In this document: piece by piece, positions 1-12,321 of the stretch
Layout: each line of letters begins with the position of its first letter
Position numbering within the stretch: the first letter of the stretch is position 1
Source: Phycomyces blakesleeanus NRRL 1555(-)
Taxonomy: Eukaryota; Mucoromycota; Mucoromycetes; Mucorales; Phycomycetaceae
Direction of reading: 5' to 3'
Assembly (NCBI RefSeq): GCF_001638985.1
Contig: NW_017265150.1
Span: 310,001 to 374,000, forward strand
Length of the DNA: 64,000 nt
Notes under the pieces: generated by a model
Seen by the model: the letters and a program-made list of their open reading frames with translations, nothing else
Databases searched by the model: none
Told to the model about the DNA's origin: nothing
Translations under genes and position numbers: made by a program

Positions 1-376
1 AATCCTTTACAATCTCCATGCAGATTAGCAAAATTCAGTTATAATTTTCACGACATTGGCATTCTCAAGAATCATTTTGAATTTTTCTTAGACTTTCTAG
101 ACAAAAAAAAAGAACTTATACAATCAAACACAGCAATCAACATAATAAAAAGAGCATACATATTATATTTTATATTAATCTTCAGATTTATTCAATTAGA
201 TTAATTTCTTCTTATAAATGAGACTTCTTAATTACAACATTAACCTCTTCAATCAAGTTAAAAAAAAGTCTAAACGCGTTTTTTTTATTAAAGTTGACAA
301 TAGCTAAGAAAGACTTTATTTATTTAAAGATATACACAAAGAAACCATTCTATTTGATTTGATTTAATTTCACTTA
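1..376. other. AT-rich sequence, no gene seen
   Basis: Very AT-rich sequence with many poly-A and poly-T runs and no open frame of note. It leads directly into a GC-richer decayed coding block that starts at 377. Confidence 0.5.
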
Positions 377-950
377 ATGTTCTTTTACATGAGTAAAAAA
401 ATAAAAAGCATGACACCAAGTTCTTTGTCCCCGCATTACGCGGCTCAATCTCCTTCAGGACGTAAACCTGACTTGGTAGCGAAGGAGTTGCTGGAATGGT
501 GGCAAACCAACGGGAAGCACCCGTTCATCCAGCCCCACATCTCGTCACCGAGTAATGTGGGTGCGAACTCGCCAGAGAACTTACCACTAGGTGATAAGGT
601 CCAGCTCATTCGACTACCAGTAGCTTCACCGTCAGCCGTTAAAGAGTTCAGTCAGGTTAGCAGTGAAGAGCCAGCACATCTCACCACAGGTTAGACCTCC
701 CTCCCCCCAGCATCATGATTCCACATTGGCGATGCGATGTACACAGTAGTCCTTCCAAAAATGAAAAGAGACAATGCCTCACGACTTCTCAGAATTAACT
801 GAGCTGGCGAGTAACAACTTTCACTTTCCGATGCTTGTAGCATGGAAGAATCTCCCTGCAACAGTCGCAAGAGACGCCTCACTATGAAACCGGGACTGTT
901 GTTGCTCAAGGAGAAAACAAACGATGCGCGTTGGAGGGGTTCTATAAGTA
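377..950 (+). pseudogene. decayed coding block of unknown family
   Basis: Base composition rises sharply to near-balanced GC against AT-rich flanks. The plus strand is open for 105 codons (377-694) and the same frame then continues with protein-like sequence (for example FHIGDAMYTVVLPKMKRDNA at about 725-785, and a basic stretch near 845-930) broken by TAG, TGA and TAA stops. Some of these stops are one C-to-T change from CAG or CGA. A minus-strand frame is open at 691-909 but looks like a shadow. I do not recognise the family. A relic of a transposon-borne or duplicated gene is the most likely reading; an intron-containing live gene is possible but no convincing splice pair removes the stops. 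Confidence 0.35.
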
Positions 951-2445
951 ACAGAAAATTTTCATCTGCGATTAAAGTTTAGGACTGCGCTTTTTGTCGG
1001 GCTTAGATATTCACGTCAGAGCAAACGTGATATGACTGTATATTCCTTTTACTGAGGTTGTGTAACTGTTCTACGACAGGATTAACAGCCACCGAGACGA
1101 TTTATAGACTGTGTGAAAATATTCTGCAAACTAAAATAAAGCAAAGAAGCAAAGAAGTAAGGAAAGGTTCGGTATTGATTGGTGTAGCAACAACTCTCAA
1201 AGTGGAGTACAAGTTTCTAAAGGCGATTTGTAGGTTACTCTAAAGTGGTCTGTGCGTTTTTTGTTCAAGAGTACAAGAAAAAGCCTTTTTCTTTCCTTTT
1301 CTTTTTGCTTGTACTAAGTAAATACAAAAGGAACCCAAAATTCACTAGAAAAAAACCCACATAAATTACAAAGCAATATTAAGCAATAAGTAAAAGACAA
1401 AAAATAAAAATAAAAAGTATATATGTATATTGTCTGAATTATCACAGTATGATAGGTGGTGGAATTTTGAATTCCAGGTTGAGTTTTATTGAAATGAGGC
1501 TATACCAATAGTTGAAAGTGTCAAGATGGTTCCCAAGAGAATAAGCGATTACTATTATATGTTTGGTGATGATTGTGTAGAGCATAACGAACGTCCCGAA
1601 ACCTTTGCTTTTTAAGAGGACTCAACAAAGTTCTTCTAAGGATTTGGCTATGAAAGAGTCTAACTATACCTTTAGCTTACTCAATATCAATGTCGACTCG
1701 GTAATGAAGAGAGTTAAGTAATTGACAAAGGTAATGCCGATTCTACAGCATTAAATACCTGGTATCTCATTGGGGTATATATCTAAAATTGTATTGAGGA
1801 TTTTGCTTACAAAAAAGTAAAGCAGTTACTTTAGCAGAATATATTATTCTCAAAGAAACAAAAAGATCATTTTGTTATTAATATTTCTCTATTTATTATT
1901 AGATAGTAAGATATAGCTTTCTCTCTAAGCATCTTTCTTTTGTTTCGCATTTAATATATTGGTGTTTTAATACTAAAAGAAGATGGCAGAGGTTTGAATT
2001 TGAATATTAAAATTATTCCTAAAAATTCTTAACTTGACTTGCACTGTATGCAAAAAAAAGCCTACCTCCTGCCGGTTTCTAGCTGTTGGTATAACAAATA
2101 AAAGCATCATAATAAACATTTCTCTTTTCATGGAACTGGCTCAGTACACACACATATATATACGCAAACAACCAAAATATCTGGACTTTGTTTGGCGTAG
2201 ATTTTGCTATGTCTAACGCTATTTCTGATACTTAATAGTGTCTTAAAAAAACCCAAAGCTATCTACTATCCAGGCACACCTAATAAAGCAAAACACACAT
2301 CTGAAAACAAACATATACTTATATGTCGATACTTTTAGTTGAAATAAGAACAGGATTAAAATTCTACAGTGATATTAAAGAGATAGTATATGTTTATAGA
2401 TATTGAAGGTATATACTTGAATAAAAGGCAAGCAGAACAAAATAT
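951..2445. other. gene desert
   Basis: AT-rich non-coding sequence. Only short frames of 60 codons or so are present, with no motif or splice pattern that supports a gene. It contains the 3' flank of the P-ATPase gene that ends at 2446. Confidence 0.5.
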
Positions 2446-5400
2446 TTAATTTTTTAACAAAAGACGTCTGGTAGAATATCTCTTTGAGAGCCAGTCGTGT
2501 ACAGGCCCAACAACTACCACTCGCTCATAGACCACCGCTGCCATCATATTTCCCATACAGACCCCCCATAACTTCCATCGGTACACCCACGGAATAACAT
2601 TGTGACCTAGAGGGATGTTGTATGGCTCAATATATGATGACGGTACCGAGTATCCAAGCTCTGTTAGCACTTCTTTTGTCCCGCAATTCAAACGAAGGAG
2701 ACACCCGAGCCGGTTTGGATCCGCCAAAAGACAATAAGACAATATGATATTATAGCCCACCCAAAGAAAAACAAGCAAATAATTTCTCCACAAGCTCTGG
2801 CGATATTTGTATCCGAAATTGAGCACGGCTCCATTGTTGACAAACTGGAACATTGTAACGAAACTTGTGATTTCTGCTTCATAATTATCTGACAATAACC
2901 ACCACTTCAACAAATCAACCGCTGCACTATCAAATTCATGACAGCGGAACCAATCTTAAGAAGAAGAAGAAACTTTAGTATATAGAAAAAAAGTAAACAT
3001 CATGAAGCATAAAATATACCTTGTTTGTACAGCATAATTAAGGCAGCAATGAGAAATAGCCAGTTGAGAGCTATCAGTCCAATACAAGAGGCAAGAGTCT
3101 GGTATCCAAAAAGCTTTGCTGTCGGCCTTTGGTCTGATAAATTAGTAGCTGCCTTGGATTGAGAGAGTGTCCATGTCATAGGTATAACAATCACTAGATC
3201 TATACCCATCCAAACATACTGTGACAAGGCAACCGAGAAATAGTAGCTAATTATGTTGATTGTCATTATAATCTGCCCATATATAATTAGGAATTTATAG
3301 CCTGAAATTGAAGTTGCTAAAGCGGATCTTCCTTGGCGTATTAGCTCGACACACGATCTCACACTTCGATCACTTGTGCTAAATGGCGAAACAATAGAAG
3401 CCTCTGCATCGGACATTGCAATACCAACGTGAGCTGCCCTCAGTGCGCCGCAGTCGTTTCCACCATCTCCAGCCATTGCCGTTATACCATGTTCCATGTG
3501 CATTTGAACACACCTAACCTTGTCATTTGGAACCATGCGCGCAAATACACGAATATCCAATAAATAATTGCGTAGAGTGCCTTGCTCATCAAGCCAGTTA
3601 AATGCTCTTCCGGTTACCGCAAGATCAACTGGTGTGTGTTCTTTGTTAAGTAAAGCACTGTCTACGTTGACATTGCCGAATTTCTCGGGTTCATCAACAT
3701 CGGTCCAAACTACTCTTCCAGTGCTCAAACTCATGTCACCCAAGATAACTCGTGTTCCAGGATTACTCATCCCACACTGACGCGCAATGTAAACCCCCGT
3801 GAGGGCCGTATCGCCTGTAATCATAACTGTACGCATACCACCGTGCTTGAGCTCTCTTATATTCTCAGAAGTGTCTTCCTTGAGCTGGTTCTTGAACAAG
3901 ACGAGAGATATCAACTTAATTGATTCCTCTATCTGACTCCTGTCCCACTGAAGAAATTCATTCAACCCTCCAATAGCATCCAAATCAATTTCTCGATGAG
4001 CAAGAGCGAGAACATAGCATCCATAGTGTGCAAAGTCAGAAGTGACGAGGTCGTAATCGGCTGGGATAGATTCTGAATCACATAATTCTTTGATTTTTTC
4101 GTATGCACCTTTTGTAAAAACATGGACTTTGTTTGCCTGAGGATCTAATATGGCCACGGACATGAACATTCGGGCATGAACAAATTCGAATCTCTTGATA
4201 ACATGTACAGAGGTACTGACTGACCCAGGGACATCCATTGGTGGAACCAGAGTTTCGAGATAGATATTACCAGAGCCGCTTTTGGGAGACATTGTCCACT
4301 GAGAAAATCTAAACATTTCGATATCAACCGGATTTCCAACCAACCGGTCATTCAGCATTGTGACTGAATTACAAGTAGCAAGTCCCAACTGTGTATGCAT
4401 AGACATGTCTTTGGTTTCTTGATAATGTTCACCAAAAGATGGTTTTTCTGTTTCCATGTTGACTTCAACGGACTTGATACCATAGAATGTAAGCCCTTCT
4501 TTGGTTAATGTACCGGTCTTGTCAAAGCAGAACAACTGTACTTTTCCGGCCATTAATACGCGAGGAAGATCCACACAATAGATTTTCTTTTTACGGAGAC
4601 GGTCTGTAGCAACTGATTGGCCAACGACCAATGAGACTGGAAGCAGAGGTGAAATGAGCTGAGATATAGTGCCAAAGCTATAAAACCAAGCTTCTATACC
4701 GGTCGTAAAGAACACAAGGGCAAGGACGAGAGATAAAACACAGCAGCACACAAGAATAAAAAATACAACTTTGATGTGCTCATCAAAAATAAATAACATT
4801 TTAGTCGGGAACAAGATCTTCTTTATGAGTTCTCCCTTGTCTGTTGCTGTTCCTGTTTGGGTTACGAGTGCCGACGGAATATGTTTGGTGTGGGAGCTCT
4901 GGACCTGCGAAAGAGTTGTACCAGCAAACAGCGTAGCTATCTTTCCGGAACCCACACGATCATATACAGTAGTGTCATGCTTATCAATGGGAAATTTGCG
5001 GATAGGGAGAGGTTCTCCAGTCAAAGAGCTTTCGTCAACCATAATATTGCCACTCAAAATAACACAGTCGCATGGTACGGTCTTGCCTTCCTTTAGTTCA
5101 AAAACATCACCAGCAACCAAGTCCACAGTCGTCATTGACACCCACGATCCATTACGTAAGATTGTAACCTCATCGCTAAATTCAGCCATTGACTTGATTC
5201 GTCTTTCAGACTTTGTCGTAAACAAAACCTTGACAAAAGCTGCCACCAAAATAATGCATGTCTGCGCAACAGCCACTTTCCCTGCAAAAAAAGGGGGTGA
5301 GTTCTGAGACCTTTTACAAAGCGGCGCACACCAAACAAGTAAAGTATAGTAATCATCCAACTTACAATAGTTGGTGTAATAGAATAGCCAAAGAGAAGTG

Positions 5401-7025
5401 AGTTGGTACACATAAAAAAATGACGCAAATTCACGAATAACAGCCATTGGTATACTTGGAACATGAACACCGATAAAATTTGGACCGAGCATTTCCTCCC
5501 TTTTCTTGGCTTCTTCCGTTGTTAAACCTGCATCAAGTTGACCAAGTTCGCTATTAGACTTTCCAAGATCGAGTTTGTACTGTAAGAAAGATTCAGTTTT
5601 GGGGCAATAAATGAATCTTGTGTACTGATAGACAAAGTAGTTCTTTCCAACACTGGTGGTATGTATTTTACAAGTCAAGGAAGATACATTGAAATCAAAT
5701 AATGTCTTGAGTTTGGTTTCTATGTTCTGAGCAAATTTTGTTATTTTGTCATCGACCTGCATGAAAGTTGTAGCTATTTATCACAGGGTTAGTATACACC
5801 GTTGAATTTTTTGTCTTGTTATGAGATATTCTACTTGCCTGATTCACTCTTTTCAACTTGAACATATTGTGCTTTTGAGTATTCGCATCGGATTCGAAAG
5901 AAATTTGACAAAGAGTCCTTGAAAGTGACTAGGCATACAAACCAGATGACGAATATATACCACATTCCAATAAAAGTGCTAAGCTGGACAAGGCGTTCCC
6001 CTTTGAACATAAGAAATCCATTGTAGTAGTCATATGTCATCATAATAATTTCGCCAAGCATCCAAAAAGACTGGATAATGTATATAGTGAATATAGCCGA
6101 TCCTAGGTAGCTTTTCTTGTATCCCTTTACGGCAATATTCTTTTCCCCATAATGATTCAAAGTTTCGAATTGAATTGTGTCGTGAGGGTTTTTGATGTCC
6201 TCTTCGGTTTCTATTGATGGGCTCTGATCAAGCTTATCGAACTCTTTTTGACCTTTTAGAGAAAAGGGCTAGGTATAGACATTCATTTAGATTATGGTAC
6301 TAATAATAGCCCCCTTTATGTTATTATTACTCACCTTTTCTTGCCACCTTTTATATACAGTCCATAGCACCAAGAATACAACGCAAGAACTGTAGAATAC
6401 ATAGAGGGAGATAAACGCAGGTTCAGTAAAAGTCAGAGACCCATAGTCTGGATTAGGACATATATTCCACATGCTCGAAGTAGAGCTAGGTTCCCAGGCC
6501 GAGACATTGACTAGCCCAGTCATGGCTGAGCAAGCTTCCATACTCTGCAAATCCTTGTTGCGGATATCAAAGCTGGGTATTATTACAGAAAGGCCATCTA
6601 AACACGGATAGACTAGGCCATCAATAGCGGGTGCGCCAGGACATGAGCATATTGAGACCAGCGAGCCGGGGCAAGTTGTGCGGCAAGAACCATCGATGCA
6701 GTAAGACGTTCCAGAAGGGCATTTTGGAGAAATGGTATTAGGACAAAGGCTGATATCTCGAACACAAAGTCGAGGGCAGGAATAGAAGTTGTAATCTGCG
6801 GTAGGGCACAGACCACCATTTACATCAAAGGCATTGACTATTTGTAAAAAGTTTTAAAGAAAAAAGAAAGAAGTAAATTAGAGTCAGGTTTCTCAATGGC
6901 TTTACTTACTATATTAGATATTTAATCTTACCTTGATTCCATTTGGGTTCAGCTTCGACTGTCAGAGAGAATAGTGTAGTTGATAATACGATTGAATACT
7001 TTAAAATGTCTTTTTTGTTTAGCAT
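2446..7025 (-). CDS. P5B-type P-ATPase (ATP13A/Ypk9-like) with secreted Cys-rich N-terminus
   Basis: Six exons on the minus strand: 7025-6932, 6837-6335, 6268-5839, 5773-5366, 5281-3020 and 2954-2446, giving 1401 residues. Intron 3 uses a GC donor (CAG|GCAAGT) and intron 4 is an 84-nt intron without stops; both are needed for the frame and the family alignment. Residues 1-24 form a signal peptide, and about 25-170 are a Cys-rich ectodomain rich in CPxxxxxC patterns, followed by a membrane span near 174-193 and more spans. P-type hallmarks are all present: TGE (about 563-565), DKTGTLT with catalytic Asp732, KGA, TGD and GDGGND near 1082. Known P5B pumps export polyamines from lysosomes or vacuoles; the substrate here is inferred. 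The M4 motif reads SPLLP instead of the usual PPALP. P5B is favoured over P5A by the M4 region and sequence around the phosphorylation site. Confidence 0.9.
5774..5838 (-). other. GC-AG intron in P5B ATPase gene
   Basis: The donor is CAG|GCAAGT and the acceptor is AATAG, with a TACTAAC branch site near 5788-5794. The nearby GT alternative (four bases downstream) shifts the frame into a stop, whereas the GC donor joins TCA G|CT into the frame of the next exon. Confidence 0.8.
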
Positions 7026-8982
7026 TTTGAAGATTTGAATATCCAACAAGCTATAGACCAATGACTTTTTTGTTTTTAAATAATAATATAGAGCTTGAAA
7101 ACAAAGGATCCAACAAGTGTCACTTTCTTCCAACGTAGGTTATCTATGGGATTATATAGCTACATGTTAGTTGTGCTCCGTGAAATATTGGTTGGATGTA
7201 CTACAGACAAAATTAACGTGTTTTGTGATGTATTTCTTATTATATGTAGTTATTAGGTTTTTCAAAAAAAAATCTTGTGGGATTAAAGTTTGTGTGGTAT
7301 CGACTTAAATGAGTTTGATCCAACAGGATACCATAATGCTTGAATATGGCTTCTTATTATTCTGTATACACAAAGGATAATTAAACAACTTAATATATTA
7401 TTTAAAAAGGGTTGAAGGCGAATTCAATTCATCAAAATGCTCAAAGCACCGGATCAATAATTTTGGAATATGCTAATCAAACCAGTGGCGTAAATCTTAA
7501 CTACAGAAATAAAGCAGTTTGGGGATACAAAATAGCTTTATTTTCTGTAGTTAAGTTTTGCCAGTGTGCGCATTTTTTATACAATATTCATGAAGCTTTT
7601 CTTTTTTGAAAGATTGTTTTATTAATTAGCGCTATTTTTTCTTTCTTTCTGTCAGTATAAATATTTGTGAGTTAAAACCTTCTTTACACACATAACATTG
7701 GCTACATTTTATTATAAAATATTTTGTTGTTTTTTATTTTGAATACATTTATATATAGAGAGGTTGTTTGTTAACAGAGTAAAGTCATGTACCTTTTTTA
7801 CTCTTATTTTTATTGTATTCTGCTAGTAGACTGTGAATTTTATCTGATAATAATATAGTGTGTTTAGCAAGGAGTGGATCTCGTGATATTAAGCAAATTT
7901 TGATTACAAGTGAAAAGTAACATTCTCATAAAACGTTAATCAACAAAACCTTTTGAGATTTCCTAGAAACTGTATCTATACTTCTTCGAATAAAGCAATG
8001 GATTCAATGAATCAAAGAATATTGTTGGTCTTAGATGCTATAGTATATTACAATATTAGTAGTCACAGAATATATAAGGTAGATCACAAGAATACTTAGA
8101 TATTTTAATAGCCTAAGCTCTCCTAATGTATTGAGCAACCTTGCTACTTACAACATCAGAGAAATAAATAAGTCAGCCACTCAAAAAAAGAGCCTGTAGA
8201 TGTAGATATAAAGATAAAAACATTCTGTAGCACAATCAATGTTTGCCACAGCAACAAAAATTAGCCTCATGGTAACATTGTGGGTACACACACTATTCCT
8301 TAAAGTATTGTTATCCCTGCTCAAAATTTATGTCACAAATAAACGAGATCAAGAATGAGTATATCTTAATATTAATGTTGATAGTAGCAATAACATCTGC
8401 AGCAACAGAAACAGAAACACTAAAACAGACACTATATATTTTCTCAAAGTCAATGATATTTTGGATTCTTTAAAGACTTTCCGAGCAAGGCTTTGGTTTC
8501 AATTTCTAGTTAATATTGCTATCACCCTTTTTTTGAAATCCGAACGTTACAATGAAAAATAAGAGATCAGGAAACACGTTTGAAGATAATCATGCTTTGG
8601 CATAAATTAACTTTGTACCTTTGTATTTTTCTTCAGAAGTCTACATATAAAATATGGGTGTAAGGCTAGTAAAGCAAAAAAAAACAGTAGCATTAATTGA
8701 TCAAATCAAACTAACAGTATCTTTTTTTTAAAGAAAAAATATGGTGGAATTCAATAATTTTTCAAGATTTTAATTATTTACATAGCGCACTAGATGTAAT
8801 CTAGAAGATCAAACTATGTATCAAACATTAGCCAAAATATTATAAAAAAAAGCGAAATAAATGAAGCATATATGGCTTTACTGTATTTTTTATTTCAATG
8901 GAGATTTTGCTGAGGGACTAGCTGTCATTAGTTTTTTGTCTTTCGACAATATTCACGGTCTATTCAACTAAGCATCGTTGCT
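7026..8982. other. non-coding AT-rich sequence
   Basis: Contains the upstream region of the P-ATPase gene and then about 1.8 kb with no supportable gene. One palindromic TTATCTGATAA (7840-7850) matches the fungal GATA core but has no obvious target gene nearby. Confidence 0.45.
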
Positions 8983-9880
8983 GTGGTACATTTCCGGAGC
9001 CAAAATAATAATAATAATATTCTTCATGCAACCGCTGCATGTCCTCTCGAATTTCTTCCCATAGATGCCACTTATGTCATTGGTTCGGTTGGCTGTCCTG
9101 TTTCTGAAACATACTCCCCTGAAGTATTGCTTGGTTACCGTCAATTTTTGCGTTTAAACTTTGACGCTGTCTTGATAGAACTGGAATGGCCCTTTGTAAA
9201 ATAATGTCTTCAGGTTCCTGCGCAATCTAACAGGCAGCGTGTATGGCATTTTCAAAGAAAAAAGCTCGGGATCACTGAAAAAGCTATGGTTGAAGAATTG
9301 GTTGACCCTATTCTCGACCCGAAACATAACACCATCTTGCAAGATAATTTTGCGCATATTCTTCAACATCTGGAGAAAAGCTTGGTTGGATATCGACTGC
9401 TCACAGACTATACCTTCTCTGACTTTTTGTGAAAGTCTATCTGCTCTTGAAAAAACCTTCTTTTGGAGACTCTCGGTTGGACAGGCATTTGCTCTTGGTA
9501 TCCAGAGTTGACCCTTCTTTTCAGAGAAGCCATTGATAATATGTATTGACTTTTGGAGAAGAGATGTAAGGTAGTATGTTTCCATACTTTGTATATTCGA
9601 TCTTGGGCGCTATGCAGAGAATGGTCCTGGTAACTTTGGCAATGCCTCTGCCTTTCTCCGTAATTTCTTGACTTAGGCCAGGCCTGCAGTGCTTTTCTGC
9701 AGACACAGCTCACTTGAAGGATTTCTCGAGCTTGATATGCATGAAGATCTACACCTGCCTTGATGTACTGCAAAATTGCCCCCGTTTTGAGTTCATGAAT
9801 CTGTACCATCAGGACTGGAATTTCTCCTGAGGATTCACCGAAAACTCCTGCCTTATACAAAAAACTAACCAAACTGGCTT
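8983..9880. pseudogene. decayed coding region, strand uncertain
   Basis: A GC-richer island with overlapping open frames on both strands. On plus, one frame runs from 8983 through a TAA at 9202-9204 and stays protein-like (for example ITEKAMVEELVDPILDPKHN near 9265-9325) to a TGA near 9430, then meets more stops. On minus, frames at 9872-9408, 9706-9521 and 9585-9154 overlap as if one gene had taken frameshifts; the 9872 end looks protein-like (VLMVQIHELKTG). I cannot decide the strand or name a family. A dead repeat-derived gene is the best guess. Confidence 0.35.
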
Positions 9881-10834
9881 TCGTAACAAGTCATTCCCTC
9901 TCAGTGGTTCTCTGTCCAAACATTCTTTATTTGCGTGCATGAACTTATAGTTTGTTGGTTAAATCAAACTTTTTCTAAGAAAAAAATATACACACACACA
10001 AATACACCTTGAAAGATAACTGCTTGCTCAAATACACATTTGTTATTATCTGGCTGCTCATTCTTTCGGGTAGATAAAGTCAGGTTTACAGCAACAACTT
10101 TGTAGTTAGTTTTCTTCTCTTTTCTTAATAAAAAGAGTGGTCGAACAAGGAGAAAAATGTTTGGTGAGATACAATATCAACCTTAAAAGGGGACGTTCTG
10201 GATAGGTCATAAGAATGAAGCTTTTTTTACTTTTAGAATTCTCTTGACATTTATATAAAGTCTCCATTGGATTGAAATTAAATTGTTACCATTACGACCC
10301 ATGTTAATTCAAGTCAAAAAGAAGAAATTAGCGTCTCATTATTCAATTCATAAATGAAAGAAGACGAAGATATATTAAGCAGCTTTATTATCGAAGCTGC
10401 TTGTTAAGCTCTAATTTCCCTCACATGTATCAATGGAGTCGAGAAATTTTGCTCTTTGGACAAAGTGTGGTTAATCGGGGTCAACTGCCGAGTTGCAGGA
10501 TTATAGATATATATTTCTTTTAAAAGAGTTGACCGGGTCGGAACAACAAATAGTTCAATCTGTGCCGGCAACTGGTCACTCTAAACTAGAGAGAGAAAAT
10601 AATCTCATTGTACAGTGTATTTTTCTTACACTCATGAAAAAAAAATATTGGTCATCGATTACTTACCTCTTATAGCAGATAAAGAGAGCTATACACTTTT
10701 GTCCAAGGTGGCTTTGTCGTGCTTCATTGTAGTGTATAGTGTACACTCTGACAAGATAAAGCAGCAGGATTTCCTCAGAAATACATATTTTTTTACCACA
10801 ACCTTATTCTGTTGTCTGACAGCTCAATCACTTA
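9881..10834. other. no gene recognised
   Basis: AT-rich. A slightly GC-richer piece at 10440-10620 has a 60-codon plus-strand frame without recognisable motifs, possibly another worn relic. Confidence 0.35.
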
Positions 10835-10855
10835 GAGCATCTGCAGTAGTTATAT

Positions 10856-11977
10856 CACTGTAGGAAAATATTGACCAGTTTTTTGAGAAAACCTGGCGAC
10901 GCCTGGCAGATTTTTTAATCGCCTACGTGCTTTACCATATTTAGTTTGTTTAAATTCTAATTAGGCACACTGACACTGATGTTGAAATAAAAGTTTATCA
11001 CAGAAGACTATTAAAGCTATATTAAGAAGTCAAAGACTCATAAACTATATTATTGGTCCGGTAAAACTAATGATTATTGAATATCCCTCTGCCATTTTTT
11101 ATTAAAAAATAAAAACCTTTATAAGGCATGTTTTGACGTACAACCACTCATAAGCAAAATCATAGCGCAATTCTCTAGTAGTAAAAAACGACTTAACAGA
11201 ATGTACGATGATTTTATGCTGATATTCATTTGTTGAATTGCGGCTTAGTGCTTACTTCTGAAAAAAGTAAACACAGAGCATCTCCAGCAGTATCTAAACC
11301 CAAATACTAAATATCCAAATTAGGAAACTGGTGTTTAGATTTTCCAAAAAAAACGTCTCCAGCAGTTTCTAAACAAAAATCTAAATACCCAAATCCGGAA
11401 TTTAGATCTAAACTTTTTGAATCAAAATCTAAACTTCTGTAGGTTTTCTCAGAATTTGTTTAGATTCTATCATTTACTAAATTTCCATTTTTTATATTGT
11501 GACTTTGAATTTTCAATTTTAAATCTCAGACTTTAGGAAAAACCTCACCAAAATCATCAGCTCTTTAGAATCTGTGTTAAGAAACTGCTGGAGTGACCTT
11601 GATATTCTTCATACTAAATTGCTTTATTTGTACTAGCGCGGTAAATCCTAATTTGGATATTTAGTATTTGGGTTTAGATACTGCTGGAGATGCTCTTAAT
11701 CGTCCTTTTTTCAATGAATTTGAGTATTTGTAACTTCCTAATAAGGGTATTGCTCCCCAAAAGTAGAAGAAAAACAGTGCTACACAAAAAGAATATTCTC
11801 TAATGTTATTGGCTGACATAAGGTTTGAACCTATAAATCTGAACATTTTATTTGGTTAAATAGGTAGCACAAACAGCATATTTCTCTATTTTCATTGGCT
11901 TAAACAACCTGGTCGACCTGGCTAAAGACAGTGCCTTTTGACCAGGCCGGGATTTTAATTTTTGCCATTTCCTACAG
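10856..11977. mobile_element. possible worn non-autonomous element hosting a MITE
   Basis: The left edge carries CACTGTAGGAAAAT (10856-10869) and the right edge the inverted ATTTCCTACAGTG (about 11965-11977), and both flanks share further partial inverted similarity (GACCAG and GCCTGG motifs). The intact MITE at 11275-11696 sits inside. Just outside the left end, GAGCATCTGCAGTAG at 10835 resembles the terminal repeat of that inner MITE. Boundaries are tentative. Confidence 0.35.
11275..11696. mobile_element. MITE with 51-bp perfect terminal inverted repeats
   Basis: Bases 11275-11325 (starting AGAGCATCTCCAGCAG) are the exact reverse complement of 11646-11696. The 422-bp element has no coding capacity. 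A second, inner inverted pair lies at 11355-11375 and about 11576-11596 and shares the CTCCAGCAGT core, so the element appears to contain a related copy. The GAGCATC terminus and a right-flank TTA recall PIF/Harbinger-type MITEs, but I see no clean target-site duplication. Confidence 0.85.
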
Positions 11978-12321
11978 TGTAGGACCAAACCTTTTCTCCT
12001 CCTTTATTTGGAAGAAAGAATATTCAACTTATGAAATCACATAAAGAAAAAATCTCTACGCCAATCATATTGCTTGGGTACCATGCACTACCATATTTGG
12101 CTTATAATTTCTGTGGTGTTGTAGGAACCTTGTCAAATTTTGATACAACCAATTTCTTTAATAAACAAACCCTACACAAGTTCTCACGAATTTTCGTCTC
12201 CTCATTTCAAATATTCTTTAACCTCTTTCCTCAAGAACTTCAATAACCACAACACTCTTTATTTTAATTATAATTTAATAATATGAAAACCTTAGTAACC
12301 TTAAAACATCATTGCTTATAA
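11697..12321. other. non-coding flank
   Basis: AT-rich sequence between the MITE and the zinc-finger relic. It includes the palindrome CCTACAGTGTAGG at about 11969-11981. A 71-codon plus-strand frame at 12031-12246 has no supporting features. Confidence 0.4.

Noticed and set aside
4771..5307. 178-codon plus-strand open frame
   Set aside because: Lies antisense within the P5B ATPase exons and crosses an intron; its sequence is the mirror of conserved P-ATPase codons.
10835..11698. A larger TTA-flanked element from 10835 to 11695
   Set aside because: Both ends have TTA plus GAGCATC-type termini, but the 51-bp perfect match pairs 11275 with 11696, so the 10835 end probably belongs to another, worn copy.
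11810..11840. tRNA T-loop-like AGGTTTGAACCT
   Set aside because: No acceptor stem, anticodon arm or D-loop can be folded around it on either strand; probably a chance palindrome.
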